Shown here in pieces: positions 8,140-17,700 of a stretch of DNA of 64,000 nt. This DNA is from Clostridioides difficile (GTDB lineage: Bacteria > Bacillota > Clostridia > Peptostreptococcales > Peptostreptococcaceae). The number at the start of each line of letters is the position of its first letter. Positions within the stretch are counted from its first letter, which is position 1. The position numbers and the translations under genes are program-made. The notes beneath the pieces were generated by a model. That model did not search any database. It saw nothing but the letters and a program-made list of their open reading frames with translations, and was not told the DNA's origin. The DNA lies in assembly GCA_024919175.1 (NCBI GenBank), contig CP103804.1, forward strand, positions 1,798,001-1,862,000. The letters are read 5' to 3'.

Positions 8140-10878
8140 TTGAAGAATATAATACCTGCTGTGAAACCAGATATAAAAGAAAGAGAAGACATGAGCCTTT
8201 TATTTATAATAATGGGCTCAGTGCTTTTATTATTTATTATAAAAGATACAAATAAATATGAAATTTTACTGCATGCTGTATATGCTACATTCTTAATAGC
8301 TACAGGAATGATTATATTTAATACTACAAAATTTAAGGTAGATTCATTTTCTACGTTTTTGGGGTTAGTATTTGCAGCAACTGGAGTATTGGAGTGTATA
8401 TATTTATTTAATTGTTTAGGTGTTAGAGAAGAAGCTGTAATTGGAACTAACATCACAATATCAGCAATAACAGATTTATTTCCTATACTAGGTGTGTATT
8501 TAAGTTTCAAATTCGTTAAGGATAATAAACAAATTCATTCGAGCATAATTTTATTTGTAGTAACTGTAGTTTTAACAATATCATCTCTATTTATAATAGC
8601 TGAAATTTGTAACTATTTAGAAGGTGGTACATTACACTATGCTTTAGGAGTTTTTACATCTATATTTATGATAATTATTTCCATTATGAGTGGAATTGAA
8701 TTAAACTCAAGTTCAAACATAAGTAAATGGGAATATAGTGAGAAAAAATTTTTTAATAGAATAATAATAATAACAATCTTATCAAGAGTTCCAAATTTAC
8801 TACATATAGTAATTGGTAACAGGCATATAGAAGGTATGTTATCACAAATAATAATAAATGTAGCACTATACTATTTATATAATTACATAGTATCTAAGAA
8901 TATTAAGAAAACAGCACTAGAATTACATGATACAAATGAAGAGTTAACAATAAAAACAGAAAGTTTGAAAGAAAAAAACAAAAAACTAATATATGAAACA
9001 GAAAAAATAGAAGAACTTAAAGAAATACTTATAAAAAGAGAATTACGACTACAATCTACTTTAGATGTTTCTGTAAATAGTATAGTTGTGTTTAGTAAGG
9101 ATGGAGAAATTACATATGCAAATAAAAGTTTTAGAAATATTTTTGGAGATTATAAGGAACAAGATAAATTAAGTAATAAAGTTAAAAATTTTAATGATTT
9201 AATAGAAAGCATTAATTATGTATTTATCAATAAAAAGAATATAGAAATATTTGTTGATACAAGTGATAATAAGGTTTACCAAGCTATATTTGCTCCTTTA
9301 ATCATAGCCACACACATAGAAGGAGTATTATGTGTATTAAAGGACAAAACTAAGAAAAAGGAATACGAACGTAAACTTATTGAAGCAAATAAGAGAAGTG
9401 AAGACTTTTTAGAAAGTGTTGGAGATGGGATAGTAGTACTTGAAGGTAGTAATAAAATATATGTAAATAATGCATGTAGGCAAATATTTAAAGAGACATT
9501 AGAAAATATAGATTTTTCATCAATATGTAAAAGTGAAGAAAGTATAGAAAAAAGGTATGTAATAGAGGGTGAAGTAAAATATGTAGAGATGAGTTTTTCT
9601 CATTATAATAATGAAGGAACTTATAAGACTATTATTGTAATCCGTGATACGACTTCTCGAAAGATATCTCAAATAAAACTTGAAGAAAGTCAATCTTCTT
9701 ATTCAAGATTTATAGATATACTACCTGATGGTATATGCTTATTAAGAGAAGACTTAAGTGTAAATTATGCAAATAAGTCATTTTTAGATATGCTATCTTT
9801 TACAAGTATAGATGATGTAAAAGATTCTAATATTAAGATATTAATGAATGCAAATACTGAAGAAAAGATGAAATTTACTGAAAATATGACTAAAGTTTTA
9901 AATGAAAATAAAAGTATACTTCTACTAGAATATGAATTAATAAATAATTATGATGATATAGTAGAAGTAGAATTAAGTGCATTACCTTTTGCGATATATA
10001 ACACTAGATATATAATGCTTATTATAAAAGATTTAGCACATAAAAAATACTCTGAACAAGCTGAAAAAGAATTACTTGAAAGATTTAAAACAGATAAAAT
10101 AAAAACTGAGTTTTTTGCAAATATGTCTCATGAATTAAAAACACCATTAAATGTTATATCAAGTTCAAACCAATTAGTAGATTCTTTCTATAGAAGCGAA
10201 AAAATAAAAGACTATAATAATAATATTAAGTCTCATGTTGATTTAGTTAGACAAAGTTCCTATAGACTTCAAAGATTGATAAATAATATTATAGATTTAA
10301 CAAAGATGGAGTCAGGATTTTATACACTTAAACTTGCAAAATACAATATTGTATCTGTAATAGAAGATTTGTTTATGAATATAGAAGAGTATGCAAGTAG
10401 AAAAGATATAAGAATTCTATTTGATACAGAGCTTGAAGAAATCAATGTTTATGTAGACAAGGCTGAAATCGAGAGAATTATACTAAATCTATTATCAAAT
10501 TGTATTAAATTCACTGATAATGGAGGATGGATATATGTAAACATTTACTATAAAATAGATAAAGTAATCATAAGTGTTAAAGATACTGGTGTTGGTATAC
10601 CCCAAGATAAATTGGAGTTGATTTTTGAAGAGTTTTCACAAGTTGACAAGACTTTATCTAGAAACACTGAAGGAAGTGGAATAGGGCTTGCTATAGTTAA
10701 GAACCTAGTAAGTCTTCATGGTGGAGATATAGAAGTAATAAGTGAAGTTAATAAGGGGACAGAATTCTTAATTTCATTACCAATGAAAAGTTTTAGTAAT
10801 GAATATTATACAGAAGATAAGAGAATATATAATCTTCAAGAAAAAATAAAAATAGAATTTTCTGATATATATTATTAG
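8140..10878 (+). CDS. Membrane sensor histidine kinase with multiple PAS domains
   Basis: The 912-residue protein starts at TTG 8140 behind AAGAGGAAG. Residues about 15-250 hold roughly eight hydrophobic segments (a MASE3-like integral membrane sensor), then a coiled coil (about 265-300), three PAS-like segments (about 300-400, 420-510 and 520-635), a HisKA domain with the phosphorylated His664 in FFANMSHELKTPLNVI, and an HATPase_c domain with N, G1 (DTGVGIP) and G2 (GSGIGLAIV) boxes. There is no receiver domain and no response regulator next to it, so its partner is unknown. It lies 105 bases after selB with no clear terminator between, so some read-through from the sel genes is possible. 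The ligand cannot be told from sequence. Confidence 0.9.
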   Translation: MKNIIPAVKPDIKEREDMSLLFIIMGSVLLLFIIKDTNKYEILLHAVYATFLIATGMIIFNTTKFKVDSFSTFLGLVFAATGVLECIYLFNCLGVREEAVIGTNITISAITDLFPILGVYLSFKFVKDNKQIHSSIILFVVTVVLTISSLFIIAEICNYLEGGTLHYALGVFTSIFMIIISIMSGIELNSSSNISKWEYSEKKFFNRIIIITILSRVPNLLHIVIGNRHIEGMLSQIIINVALYYLYNYIVSKNIKKTALELHDTNEELTIKTESLKEKNKKLIYETEKIEELKEILIKRELRLQSTLDVSVNSIVVFSKDGEITYANKSFRNIFGDYKEQDKLSNKVKNFNDLIESINYVFINKKNIEIFVDTSDNKVYQAIFAPLIIATHIEGVLCVLKDKTKKKEYERKLIEANKRSEDFLESVGDGIVVLEGSNKIYVNNACRQIFKETLENIDFSSICKSEESIEKRYVIEGEVKYVEMSFSHYNNEGTYKTIIVIRDTTSRKISQIKLEESQSSYSRFIDILPDGICLLREDLSVNYANKSFLDMLSFTSIDDVKDSNIKILMNANTEEKMKFTENMTKVLNENKSILLLEYELINNYDDIVEVELSALPFAIYNTRYIMLIIKDLAHKKYSEQAEKELLERFKTDKIKTEFFANMSHELKTPLNVISSSNQLVDSFYRSEKIKDYNNNIKSHVDLVRQSSYRLQRLINNIIDLTKMESGFYTLKLAKYNIVSVIEDLFMNIEEYASRKDIRILFDTELEEINVYVDKAEIERIILNLLSNCIKFTDNGGWIYVNIYYKIDKVIISVKDTGVGIPQDKLELIFEEFSQVDKTLSRNTEGSGIGLAIVKNLVSLHGGDIEVISEVNKGTEFLISLPMKSFSNEYYTEDKRIYNLQEKIKIEFSDIYY

Positions 10879-10936
10879 AAATTTATTATAACTGTAAAAA
10901 TAAAATATTCTACATTTAATTTAATAGAGTATACTA

Positions 10937-10984
10937 TAAAAGCTAGTCTATCATAAAAATAAGTTTTATGTTAGTCTAGCTTTT
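10937..10984. terminator. Bidirectional terminator between the kinase and manA
   Basis: A long imperfect inverted repeat, AAAAGCTAGTCTATCATAAAA against TTTTATGTTAGTCTAGCTTTT, lies between two convergent genes. A-rich and T-rich flanks let it work in both directions. Confidence 0.8.
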
Positions 10985-11008
10985 GTTGAAGTTAAATGTA
11001 TTTCGTAT

Positions 11009-11953
11009 CTATATGTGAGAACATATAATTTCTAAATTACCATCAAAGCCAAAATCTCCAAAGTTATTTGGCAATATAAAATGCATACCTTTCTTTAAAT
11101 CATATTCTATAGAATTGTGTATCAATTTACCTGTTCCCTCTAGGATACTGTATAAAGAAAAAGGTGTATTGTGAGTAAAATTACATTTTCCCAAAATGTC
11201 TAATTTATAAACACTAAAAAATTCATTTGATACAAATGTTGTACATTTAAAGCTTGGTGTTGATACAATTTTATAATCAGTATCAAAATCTGTATGAGGA
11301 ACATTTGTAACTTCTATTGATTTTTGAACATGAAGTTCACGTTTATTTCCTAAGTTATCAGTTCTGTCATAATCATAAACTCTATAAGTGGTATCTGAAT
11401 TTTGTTGAGTTTCTAAAATTAATGTTCCCTTACATATAGCATGTATAGTTCCGCTTGGAACATAGAAAAAGTCACCTTTTTTTATATTAACTTTTCTAAG
11501 AAGTTTATCCCATTCATTATTATTTATCATTTCTATAAATTCTTCACGAGATTTTGCATTATGACCTATTATAATTTCTGCATCCTCAGAGCAGTCTATT
11601 ACATACCAACATTCTGTTTTGCCTAATTCTCCATGTTCATTTTTTTGAGCATATTCATCATTTGGATGAACTTGAACTGATAAATTGTCATTGGCATCTA
11701 GTATTTTTGTAAGTAAAGGGAATTTATCTCCAGGTGTATTACCAAATAATTCTCTATTTTTCTCCCATAATTCAGAGAGCCTTTTATCTTTATATTCTCC
11801 ATTTTCTATTAAACAATCTCCATTTTTATGAGAACTTATAGCCCAACATTCACCTGTTGTTGGTGATTTTATCTCATAGTTAAATTTATCTTTAAGTGCA
11901 GTTCCACCCCATATTCTATCCATAAAAATAGGTTTTAAAAATAATGGTTCCAT
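11009..11953 (-). CDS. manA: Mannose-6-phosphate isomerase, class I
   Basis: This 314-residue cupin enzyme interconverts mannose 6-phosphate and fructose 6-phosphate. It begins PLFLKPIFMDRIWGG, a family hallmark, and contains GECWAIS, the zinc-site segment LSVQVHPNDEYA (Gln and His ligands), TECWYV, and the second half FFYVPSGTIHAICKGTLILE. Length fits the short Firmicute class (about 315). RBS AGGAGG precedes the ATG at 11953. It is a single gene, divergent from the dipeptidase. Confidence 0.95.
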   Translation of the reverse strand: MEPLFLKPIFMDRIWGGTALKDKFNYEIKSPTTGECWAISSHKNGDCLIENGEYKDKRLSELWEKNRELFGNTPGDKFPLLTKILDANDNLSVQVHPNDEYAQKNEHGELGKTECWYVIDCSEDAEIIIGHNAKSREEFIEMINNNEWDKLLRKVNIKKGDFFYVPSGTIHAICKGTLILETQQNSDTTYRVYDYDRTDNLGNKRELHVQKSIEVTNVPHTDFDTDYKIVSTPSFKCTTFVSNEFFSVYKLDILGKCNFTHNTPFSLYSILEGTGKLIHNSIEYDLKKGMHFILPNNFGDFGFDGNLEIICSHI

Positions 11954-12125
11954 AATCTTGTTCCTCCTATGATATTAAATTTATCCTACAAATAATTATA
12001 TATAAATAGAGTATAAAATCAATAGTAAAAAAGTTTTGTCCCTTGAAATGACATAAAGTATAAGGAGTTATGAAACAAGATAAACTATGATATATAATAT
12101 AAAGGTCTAAATTGGAGTGATAATC

Positions 12126-13487
12126 ATGGAGAGATTTAAAGAAGAAAATAAAAAATATAAAGAAGAATTTTTGAAATTGTTGGAGGAATGGGTAAGTATA
12201 CCTTCATTTTATGATAAAAATACTGTATCTAAAGATATGCCTTTTGGAAAAGGTGTATATGATGCATTAAACTGGTTTGAAAATATAGGTAGAGAAAACA
12301 ATTTTACTGTTAAAAATATAGATAATCATGCTGTTTATATTGAATATGGAGATGGTAAAGATTATATAGATATATTTGGACATTGTGATGTTGTAAATCC
12401 AGGGGAAGGATGGAATAGTGAGCCATTTAAGCTAAACATTATAGGTGATAAATTGGTTGCTAGAGGTGTTTCTGACAATAAAGGTCCTATGATAGCAAAT
12501 TTTTTGGCATTAAAAATGATAAAAAGTTTAAATATAGATTTAAAGAGAAAAGTTAGATTAATTGCTGGAGGAAATGAAGAAAGTGGATTTAAGTGTATAA
12601 AGCACTATTATAGCAAAGAGCCACATGGTGTATACGGATTTACTCCAGATGCTAAATTTCCTGTATTAAATGGAGAAAAGGGTGGAGCAATAATAAAGTT
12701 AATGTTGGATATAGATGATAAATATCTAGACATAAGTGGAGGAATAGAGTTTAATACAATTCCAGATAAGGTGTATATAAAAAATATTAAAAATTTAAGC
12801 AATGATTATATAAATTCTGATTTTAATAATGTTTCAATAAGTTTTAATGATGGTAAGTATATTGTACATGGAAAAGGTGGGCATTCATCTAAACCTGAAA
12901 AAGCAATAAATCCTATATTAGAGACAATTAAAGTTTTAGCAGAAAATCTTGATGAAGATTGGGTAAAAGATTTGTATAAGCTAATAAATAAAGATAATAT
13001 AGATGGAAAATTATTTGGATTAAATGTTGAAGGAAAATGTGGAATTCTTTCAATGGTTCCGACAATAATAAATATAAAAGATGGAAAACTTGAAGTAATT
13101 TTAAGTGTTAGGTATCCTGAAATATTGACAGTTGAAGATATAATAGAAAAATTTGATTTGTATATAAAAAGAAATAATATTAATAAATTTGAGTTTATTG
13201 GGGAAAATTTAAAGCAAGCAAATTATATAGATGAGAATTCAAAACTTGTAAGAAGTTTACATGAGATATATGTAAATTATTCTGGAGACTCAAAAAGTGT
13301 TGTTAGAGTAACCAGTGCAGGAAGCTATGCATCTGAAATGAAGAACTCAGTAATATTTGGGTGTGAATTTCCTGATGGTAGTTTTGGAAATGTTCATAGC
13401 GCAAATGAATTTGCCAGCTTAGATAGATTTATAATTTCAATAGGTATCTATGCAGAGGCAATAGTTACATTATGCAATAATATATAA
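12126..13487 (+). CDS. pepV: PepV-type dipeptidase (M20 family)
   Basis: This 453-residue zinc metallopeptidase of family M20A cleaves dipeptides in the cytosol. Metal-binding and catalytic segments are visible: DIFGHCDVVNPGEGW, GVSDNKGPMIANFLALK, and GGNEESGFKCIKHY, plus a late segment with FGNVHSANEF that supplies the last histidine. ATG 12126 is chosen because TTGGAG at 12112-12117 gives normal spacing; an in-frame GTG at 12117 overlaps that ribosome site. It is monocistronic, with no nearby peptide transporter. The exact substrate range is inferred from the family. Confidence 0.9.
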   Translation: MERFKEENKKYKEEFLKLLEEWVSIPSFYDKNTVSKDMPFGKGVYDALNWFENIGRENNFTVKNIDNHAVYIEYGDGKDYIDIFGHCDVVNPGEGWNSEPFKLNIIGDKLVARGVSDNKGPMIANFLALKMIKSLNIDLKRKVRLIAGGNEESGFKCIKHYYSKEPHGVYGFTPDAKFPVLNGEKGGAIIKLMLDIDDKYLDISGGIEFNTIPDKVYIKNIKNLSNDYINSDFNNVSISFNDGKYIVHGKGGHSSKPEKAINPILETIKVLAENLDEDWVKDLYKLINKDNIDGKLFGLNVEGKCGILSMVPTIINIKDGKLEVILSVRYPEILTVEDIIEKFDLYIKRNNINKFEFIGENLKQANYIDENSKLVRSLHEIYVNYSGDSKSVVRVTSAGSYASEMKNSVIFGCEFPDGSFGNVHSANEFASLDRFIISIGIYAEAIVTLCNNI

Positions 13488-13574
13488 ATACAAAATGTCC
13501 CTTATATAGACATATTATATATACAACTAAAATTTTATTTGATATATAATTGAAATCAAAGAGAAGGTGATACA

Positions 13575-15464
13575 ATGATAACTAAGAAACATGCAGTAAT
13601 AGTAAAAAGTTTAAGCAATAAAGATGGATATATGACATCAAATGAACTAGCTATTAAATTAGATGTATCTACTAAAACTATTAAAAGATATATAGCAGAT
13701 TTAAATGATATTTTGAGTAAGTATGATTTAGAAATAGATTCTTCAAGAGGCATAGGATATAAGTTAAGTGGCTCTAAAACTAACATAGCAAAAGCTGTTA
13801 AGGAGGCAAATAAATATATAAATGGTTTTTTAGATGATTCTGAAGAAGCAAGGATGTCAAATATAATATGTATGCTGATTAACAGAAATTATATGAGTAT
13901 AGAAGCAATGGCAGAAGAATTAAATCTAAGCATAGCAGCCATAAATAAATTGTCTAGTAAGCTTAAAAGAAAACTTGAAAAGTATGACTTAGTTATAAAA
14001 TCTAAACCTTATTATGGAAGCTATATATATGGTGAAGAAATTAATATAAGACAGTTGATTACTGATTATGCAATAGAGTTGGATGAGAAGAGTAAAATCA
14101 AAGTATTTTTGGATGATATCAGTGAAAACGATATAAATTGCATAGAAAGTATTTTAGAGAAGCATTTAAGAGAAAAAGAAACAATAATTTCAGATAAAGA
14201 TTTTAACCTTTTACTTTCAAAAATAATAGTTTCTGTGTTTAGAAGTAAGAGAGGTCATAGTAAAAATATAAATTTAATAGATACAGGATATAGATTTCAT
14301 AATTATAGTTTTATAGAACAGCTTATGAAAGAGATATCTGATAAGGTTGGATTTAAACTTATCGAAGATGAAGTAATTTATATTTCAAATTATTCTGGTG
14401 TAGTAGCATATAGAGGTGCACATGGAATAAAAAATGCAAGTGAAATTGAAGAAAGAATAAGTAGCGTTATAAGTAGTGCTCTTCAGGATATACTGCTTAT
14501 TTCAGGAAGTGACTATACAAAAGATGAAGAGTTTATGATAGCGATATCTGACCATATAAAAAGGTTTTTAAATAGGGCAAAAGCTAATATAAAATCTAAT
14601 AATCCTCTGCTTCATCAAATAAAAGAGAAATTTCCAATAGCTTTTAACCTAGCTGTGTTTATATCAAATAAGTTAGAAACAGAATTTAATTTAAAATTAG
14701 ATGAAGATGAACTTGGATATATAGCTATTCACTTTGCTGCTTCAAATGAAAGAATGAAAAAAAATACAAGTAAGAAAATTTGTATAGTTTGTCACTATGG
14801 TATAGGTACAGGTCAACTTCTCTCTGAAAAATTGAAGCAGAATATAAGCGACTTAAATGTTGTAGGCGTTTATCCAGTTAGATATCTTGATATGGCAATA
14901 AGTCAAGATGTTGATTTGATAGTATCAACTGTTGAATTAAAAGGATATGAAAAGCCAGTTTTATATATAGAAAATATATTTGATGATAGCTTAATTGAAA
15001 ACGTAAACAAAGCCTTTTATGAAAAAGAAGAAAGAAGAAAAATAATAAGTAATATGTTTGATGAGAGAGCTTTTTTCAGTATAAAAGCAAATACTAAAGA
15101 AGAAGTTATACTTTCACTTTCAAACAAATTAAAAGAAAGAGATTTCATAGAAGAAAGTTCAATAAAAAGCATAATAGATAGAGAGAATATTTCATCAACT
15201 GAAATAGGAAATCTAGTAGCTATACCTCACACTATAGTGAAGGGGGATAAAAAATCTATAATCGGAGTTGGAATACTTGAAAATCCAATAATCTGGGATA
15301 AGCAAGAAGTTCAACTAGTATTTATGGTATTTTTTAATACTAAAGAAAAACATAATTTTTCAATATTTAAATACCTTTATAATTTTATAAAAGATGAAGG
15401 TGGTGTAAGAGGAATTATTAAAATATGTGACTTTAATAAATTAATGGCACTAATAGGTAATTAA
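13575..15464 (+). CDS. PRD-containing PTS transcriptional regulator (BglG/MtlR type)
   Basis: The 629-residue protein is a DNA-binding activator controlled by PTS phosphorylation. An N-terminal HTH_11 domain (residues about 5-60, TSNELAIKLDVSTKTIKRYIADL) is followed by a second helix-turn-helix (about 95-150), two PRD domains (about 180-390), an EIIB-like domain with CHYGIGTGQLLSEKL (Cys406) and a C-terminal EIIA-like domain with AIPHT (His552). A DNA-binding start rather than an RNA-binding CAT domain makes it an activator of the MtlR/ManR kind. It is 14 bases upstream of the EIIA gene, so it almost surely controls that PTS. Confidence 0.93.
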   Translation: MITKKHAVIVKSLSNKDGYMTSNELAIKLDVSTKTIKRYIADLNDILSKYDLEIDSSRGIGYKLSGSKTNIAKAVKEANKYINGFLDDSEEARMSNIICMLINRNYMSIEAMAEELNLSIAAINKLSSKLKRKLEKYDLVIKSKPYYGSYIYGEEINIRQLITDYAIELDEKSKIKVFLDDISENDINCIESILEKHLREKETIISDKDFNLLLSKIIVSVFRSKRGHSKNINLIDTGYRFHNYSFIEQLMKEISDKVGFKLIEDEVIYISNYSGVVAYRGAHGIKNASEIEERISSVISSALQDILLISGSDYTKDEEFMIAISDHIKRFLNRAKANIKSNNPLLHQIKEKFPIAFNLAVFISNKLETEFNLKLDEDELGYIAIHFAASNERMKKNTSKKICIVCHYGIGTGQLLSEKLKQNISDLNVVGVYPVRYLDMAISQDVDLIVSTVELKGYEKPVLYIENIFDDSLIENVNKAFYEKEERRKIISNMFDERAFFSIKANTKEEVILSLSNKLKERDFIEESSIKSIIDRENISSTEIGNLVAIPHTIVKGDKKSIIGVGILENPIIWDKQEVQLVFMVFFNTKEKHNFSIFKYLYNFIKDEGGVRGIIKICDFNKLMALIGN

Positions 15465-15478
15465 GGAGGAAATTAACC

Positions 15479-15934
15479 ATGGGAACAAACATATTTAACA
15501 AAGAATATGTATTTTTAAATACTGAGGCTAAGTCTAAGGTTGAGGTTTTAAAATTTATAGCAAAAAAAGCTAAAGAATTAAATTTAACAGAAGATGAAAA
15601 TCTAGTGTATGAAGGTTTAATAGCTAGAGAAGAGCAATTTACTACAAATTTAGGTGAATCTATAGCAATACCTCATACTAAAAATGATGCAATTGAAAAC
15701 CCAGCAGTAGTTGTACTAAAGTTTAATGATGATGTTGTTTGGAACGAAGGTGAAGATACTGTTAAATTGGCAATAAGTTTACTTATGCCAGGAAAAAGTA
15801 AAGAAAACATACACCTTAAATTATTATCATCTCTTTCAAGAAAATTAATAAATAAAGATTTTAAAGATTCTCTTTTAAAGAGTGATAATGTGGAAGAAAT
15901 CGCTAACTTAATAAATGAAGCTTTAGGTTTATAG
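15479..15934 (+). CDS. PTS fructose-type EIIA component
   Basis: This 151-residue EIIA (Fru/Mtl family) accepts phosphate from HPr and passes it to EIIB. The phosphorylated residue is His66 in GESIAIPHTKND. It starts ATG behind AAGGAGG, 14 bases after the regulator, and precedes the separate EIIB and EIIC genes, so the transporter is split over three polypeptides. The sugar is not determined. Confidence 0.95.
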   Translation: MGTNIFNKEYVFLNTEAKSKVEVLKFIAKKAKELNLTEDENLVYEGLIAREEQFTTNLGESIAIPHTKNDAIENPAVVVLKFNDDVVWNEGEDTVKLAISLLMPGKSKENIHLKLLSSLSRKLINKDFKDSLLKSDNVEEIANLINEALGL

Positions 15935-15992
15935 ATAAATACTAAGGTTAAAATAAAACAAATAATCAACTAAAAAATAGGAGGAATTTAAA

Positions 15993-16310
15993 ATGAATAA
16001 AAAATTAGTAGCATTATGTGCTTGTCCAATGGGGCTAGCTCACACTTTTATGGCAGCAGAAGCAATAGAGCAAGCTGCAAAGGCATTAGGTTATGAAGCA
16101 AAAGTTGAAACTCAAGGTGCAGATGGTGTGCAAAATGAATTAACAAGAGAAGATATATTAGGAGCAACTATGATAATACATGCAGTAGCAATAACACCAG
16201 AAGGTATGGAAAGATTTGATGGTTGTGAAGTTTATGAGGTTGAATTACAGGAGGCTATAAAAAATGCAGAAGGTGTTATAAAGGAAATAGAAGAGGATTT
16301 AGGAATATAA
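15993..16310 (+). CDS. PTS fructose-type EIIB component
   Basis: This 105-residue EIIB phosphorylates the incoming sugar. Its N-terminus reads LVALCACPMGLAHTFMAAEAIE; Cys11, in the CPxGxAHT motif typical of fructose-family EIIB, is the phosphorylated residue. The RBS GGAGG sits seven bases or so before the ATG. It lies between EIIA (58-base gap) and EIIC (24-base gap). Confidence 0.95.
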   Translation: MNKKLVALCACPMGLAHTFMAAEAIEQAAKALGYEAKVETQGADGVQNELTREDILGATMIIHAVAITPEGMERFDGCEVYEVELQEAIKNAEGVIKEIEEDLGI

Positions 16311-16334
16311 TAAATTTACTGTGGAGGAAATAGA

Positions 16335-17597
16335 ATGGCAATCAAGAAAAAAGTTATAAACAGTTCAGGTGCTTCTACAACAGGAGGCAATAACGCAGGA
16401 AAAACTACTCCATCTAATCCAACTCAATCAAAGGGCAATGGAAAGTGGAAAGAAGTTAGTAAGCATATAATGACAGGTATATCGTATATGATACCAGTCT
16501 TAGTAATGGGTGGACTTATAGGAGCTTTATCTCAATTAATACCATATGCAATATTAGGACTTGACCCATCTGTAGGTATAGTTGATGCTATGAACTCAGG
16601 TGAGTTTACAGGATTTAAACTTAGTCTTTTAAATATGGCACAATTAATGTCAAACTTCGGATTTACTTTGTTTGGATTTGCAATACCACTATTTGCAGCA
16701 TTCTGTGCAAATTCTATAGGTGGGAAGACAGCTCTAATCGCAGGATTTATAGGTGGATATGTAGCTAATAAACCTGTAGGTGTGCCACAATTCGTAGATG
16801 GACAATGGATAGAAGTTGTACCAGTTGCATCAGGATTCTTAGGTGCAATATTAATCGCATTCATAATAGGATATTTTGTAAAATGGTTAAATAAATCTAT
16901 AAAAGTTTCTCATAACTGGTTAGCTTTTAAAACAACATTTTTAATACCACTAATAGCATCATTAACTTGTATGGTATTGATGATATTTATAATAACTCCA
17001 TTTGGTGGATTAATTAATGAAAGTATGAAAAACTTCTTAACAGCAGCAGGAGCAGCAGGAGAGTATGTATATGCAACAGCTTTAGCAGCAGCTACAGCAT
17101 TTGACTTAGGTGGACCAATAAATAAAGCAGCAGGATTCGTTGCACTTGGTTTGACTACAGAAAATGTATTACCAATAACAGCAAGAACAATAGCTATAGT
17201 TGTTCCTCCAATTGGATTAGGACTTACAACTTTATTAGATAAAAGATTAGTAGGAAGAAGAGTATATGATAGACAATTCTATCAAGCAGGAAAAACTTCT
17301 ATATTCTTATCATTTATGGGTATATCAGAAGGAGCAATACCATTTGCACTTGAGAGACCAGGTTTTGTTATACCTTTAAATATAGTAGGAAGTATAATAG
17401 GAGCTATTACAGGTATAGTTTTAGGAGCAGTTCAATGGTTCCCAGAGTCTGCTATATGGGCGTGGCCTCTAGTAGATAACTTATTTGGATATGTAATAGG
17501 TATAGCAGTGGGTGCTATATTCATAGCTGTAGGAAATGTATTTTACAGAAATAAATTAATAAAAGAGGGTAAACTTGTTGTAGATTATATTGATTAA
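16335..17597 (+). CDS. PTS fructose-type EIIC permease
   Basis: The 420-residue membrane protein forms the sugar channel of the PTS. A polar Ser/Thr/Asn-rich head of about 45 residues precedes a domain beginning VSKHIMTGISYMIPVLVMGGLIGAL, the usual start of fructose EIIC, and about nine to ten hydrophobic segments follow. It includes FDLGGPINKAAG and SEGAIPFALERP, which are conserved EIIC motifs. A 13-bp hairpin 30 bases after the stop separates it from the peptidase gene. Confidence 0.95.
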   Translation: MAIKKKVINSSGASTTGGNNAGKTTPSNPTQSKGNGKWKEVSKHIMTGISYMIPVLVMGGLIGALSQLIPYAILGLDPSVGIVDAMNSGEFTGFKLSLLNMAQLMSNFGFTLFGFAIPLFAAFCANSIGGKTALIAGFIGGYVANKPVGVPQFVDGQWIEVVPVASGFLGAILIAFIIGYFVKWLNKSIKVSHNWLAFKTTFLIPLIASLTCMVLMIFIITPFGGLINESMKNFLTAAGAAGEYVYATALAAATAFDLGGPINKAAGFVALGLTTENVLPITARTIAIVVPPIGLGLTTLLDKRLVGRRVYDRQFYQAGKTSIFLSFMGISEGAIPFALERPGFVIPLNIVGSIIGAITGIVLGAVQWFPESAIWAWPLVDNLFGYVIGIAVGAIFIAVGNVFYRNKLIKEGKLVVDYID

Positions 17598-17627
17598 TTT
17601 ATAAATTTTACTATCTATAATAACCTT

Positions 17628-17662
17628 GGCTGGTAATATTGATTGAAGCAATATTACCAGCC
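17628..17662 (+). terminator. Hairpin after the PTS genes (terminator or attenuator)
   Basis: GGCTGGTAATATT and AATATTACCAGCC form a perfect 13-pair stem with a nine-base loop. Only two T follow, so termination may be partial; it could lower, not stop, transcription into the peptidase and aminotransferase genes, or protect the PTS mRNA end. Confidence 0.6.
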
Positions 17663-17700
17663 TTACCTATATGAATAATTAAGGGTGGTGGAGATAAAAT

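Noticed and set aside
8103..8510. A 135-codon minus-strand frame over the start of the kinase gene
   Set aside because: It overlaps the membrane part of a clear kinase in antisense and has no supporting signal.
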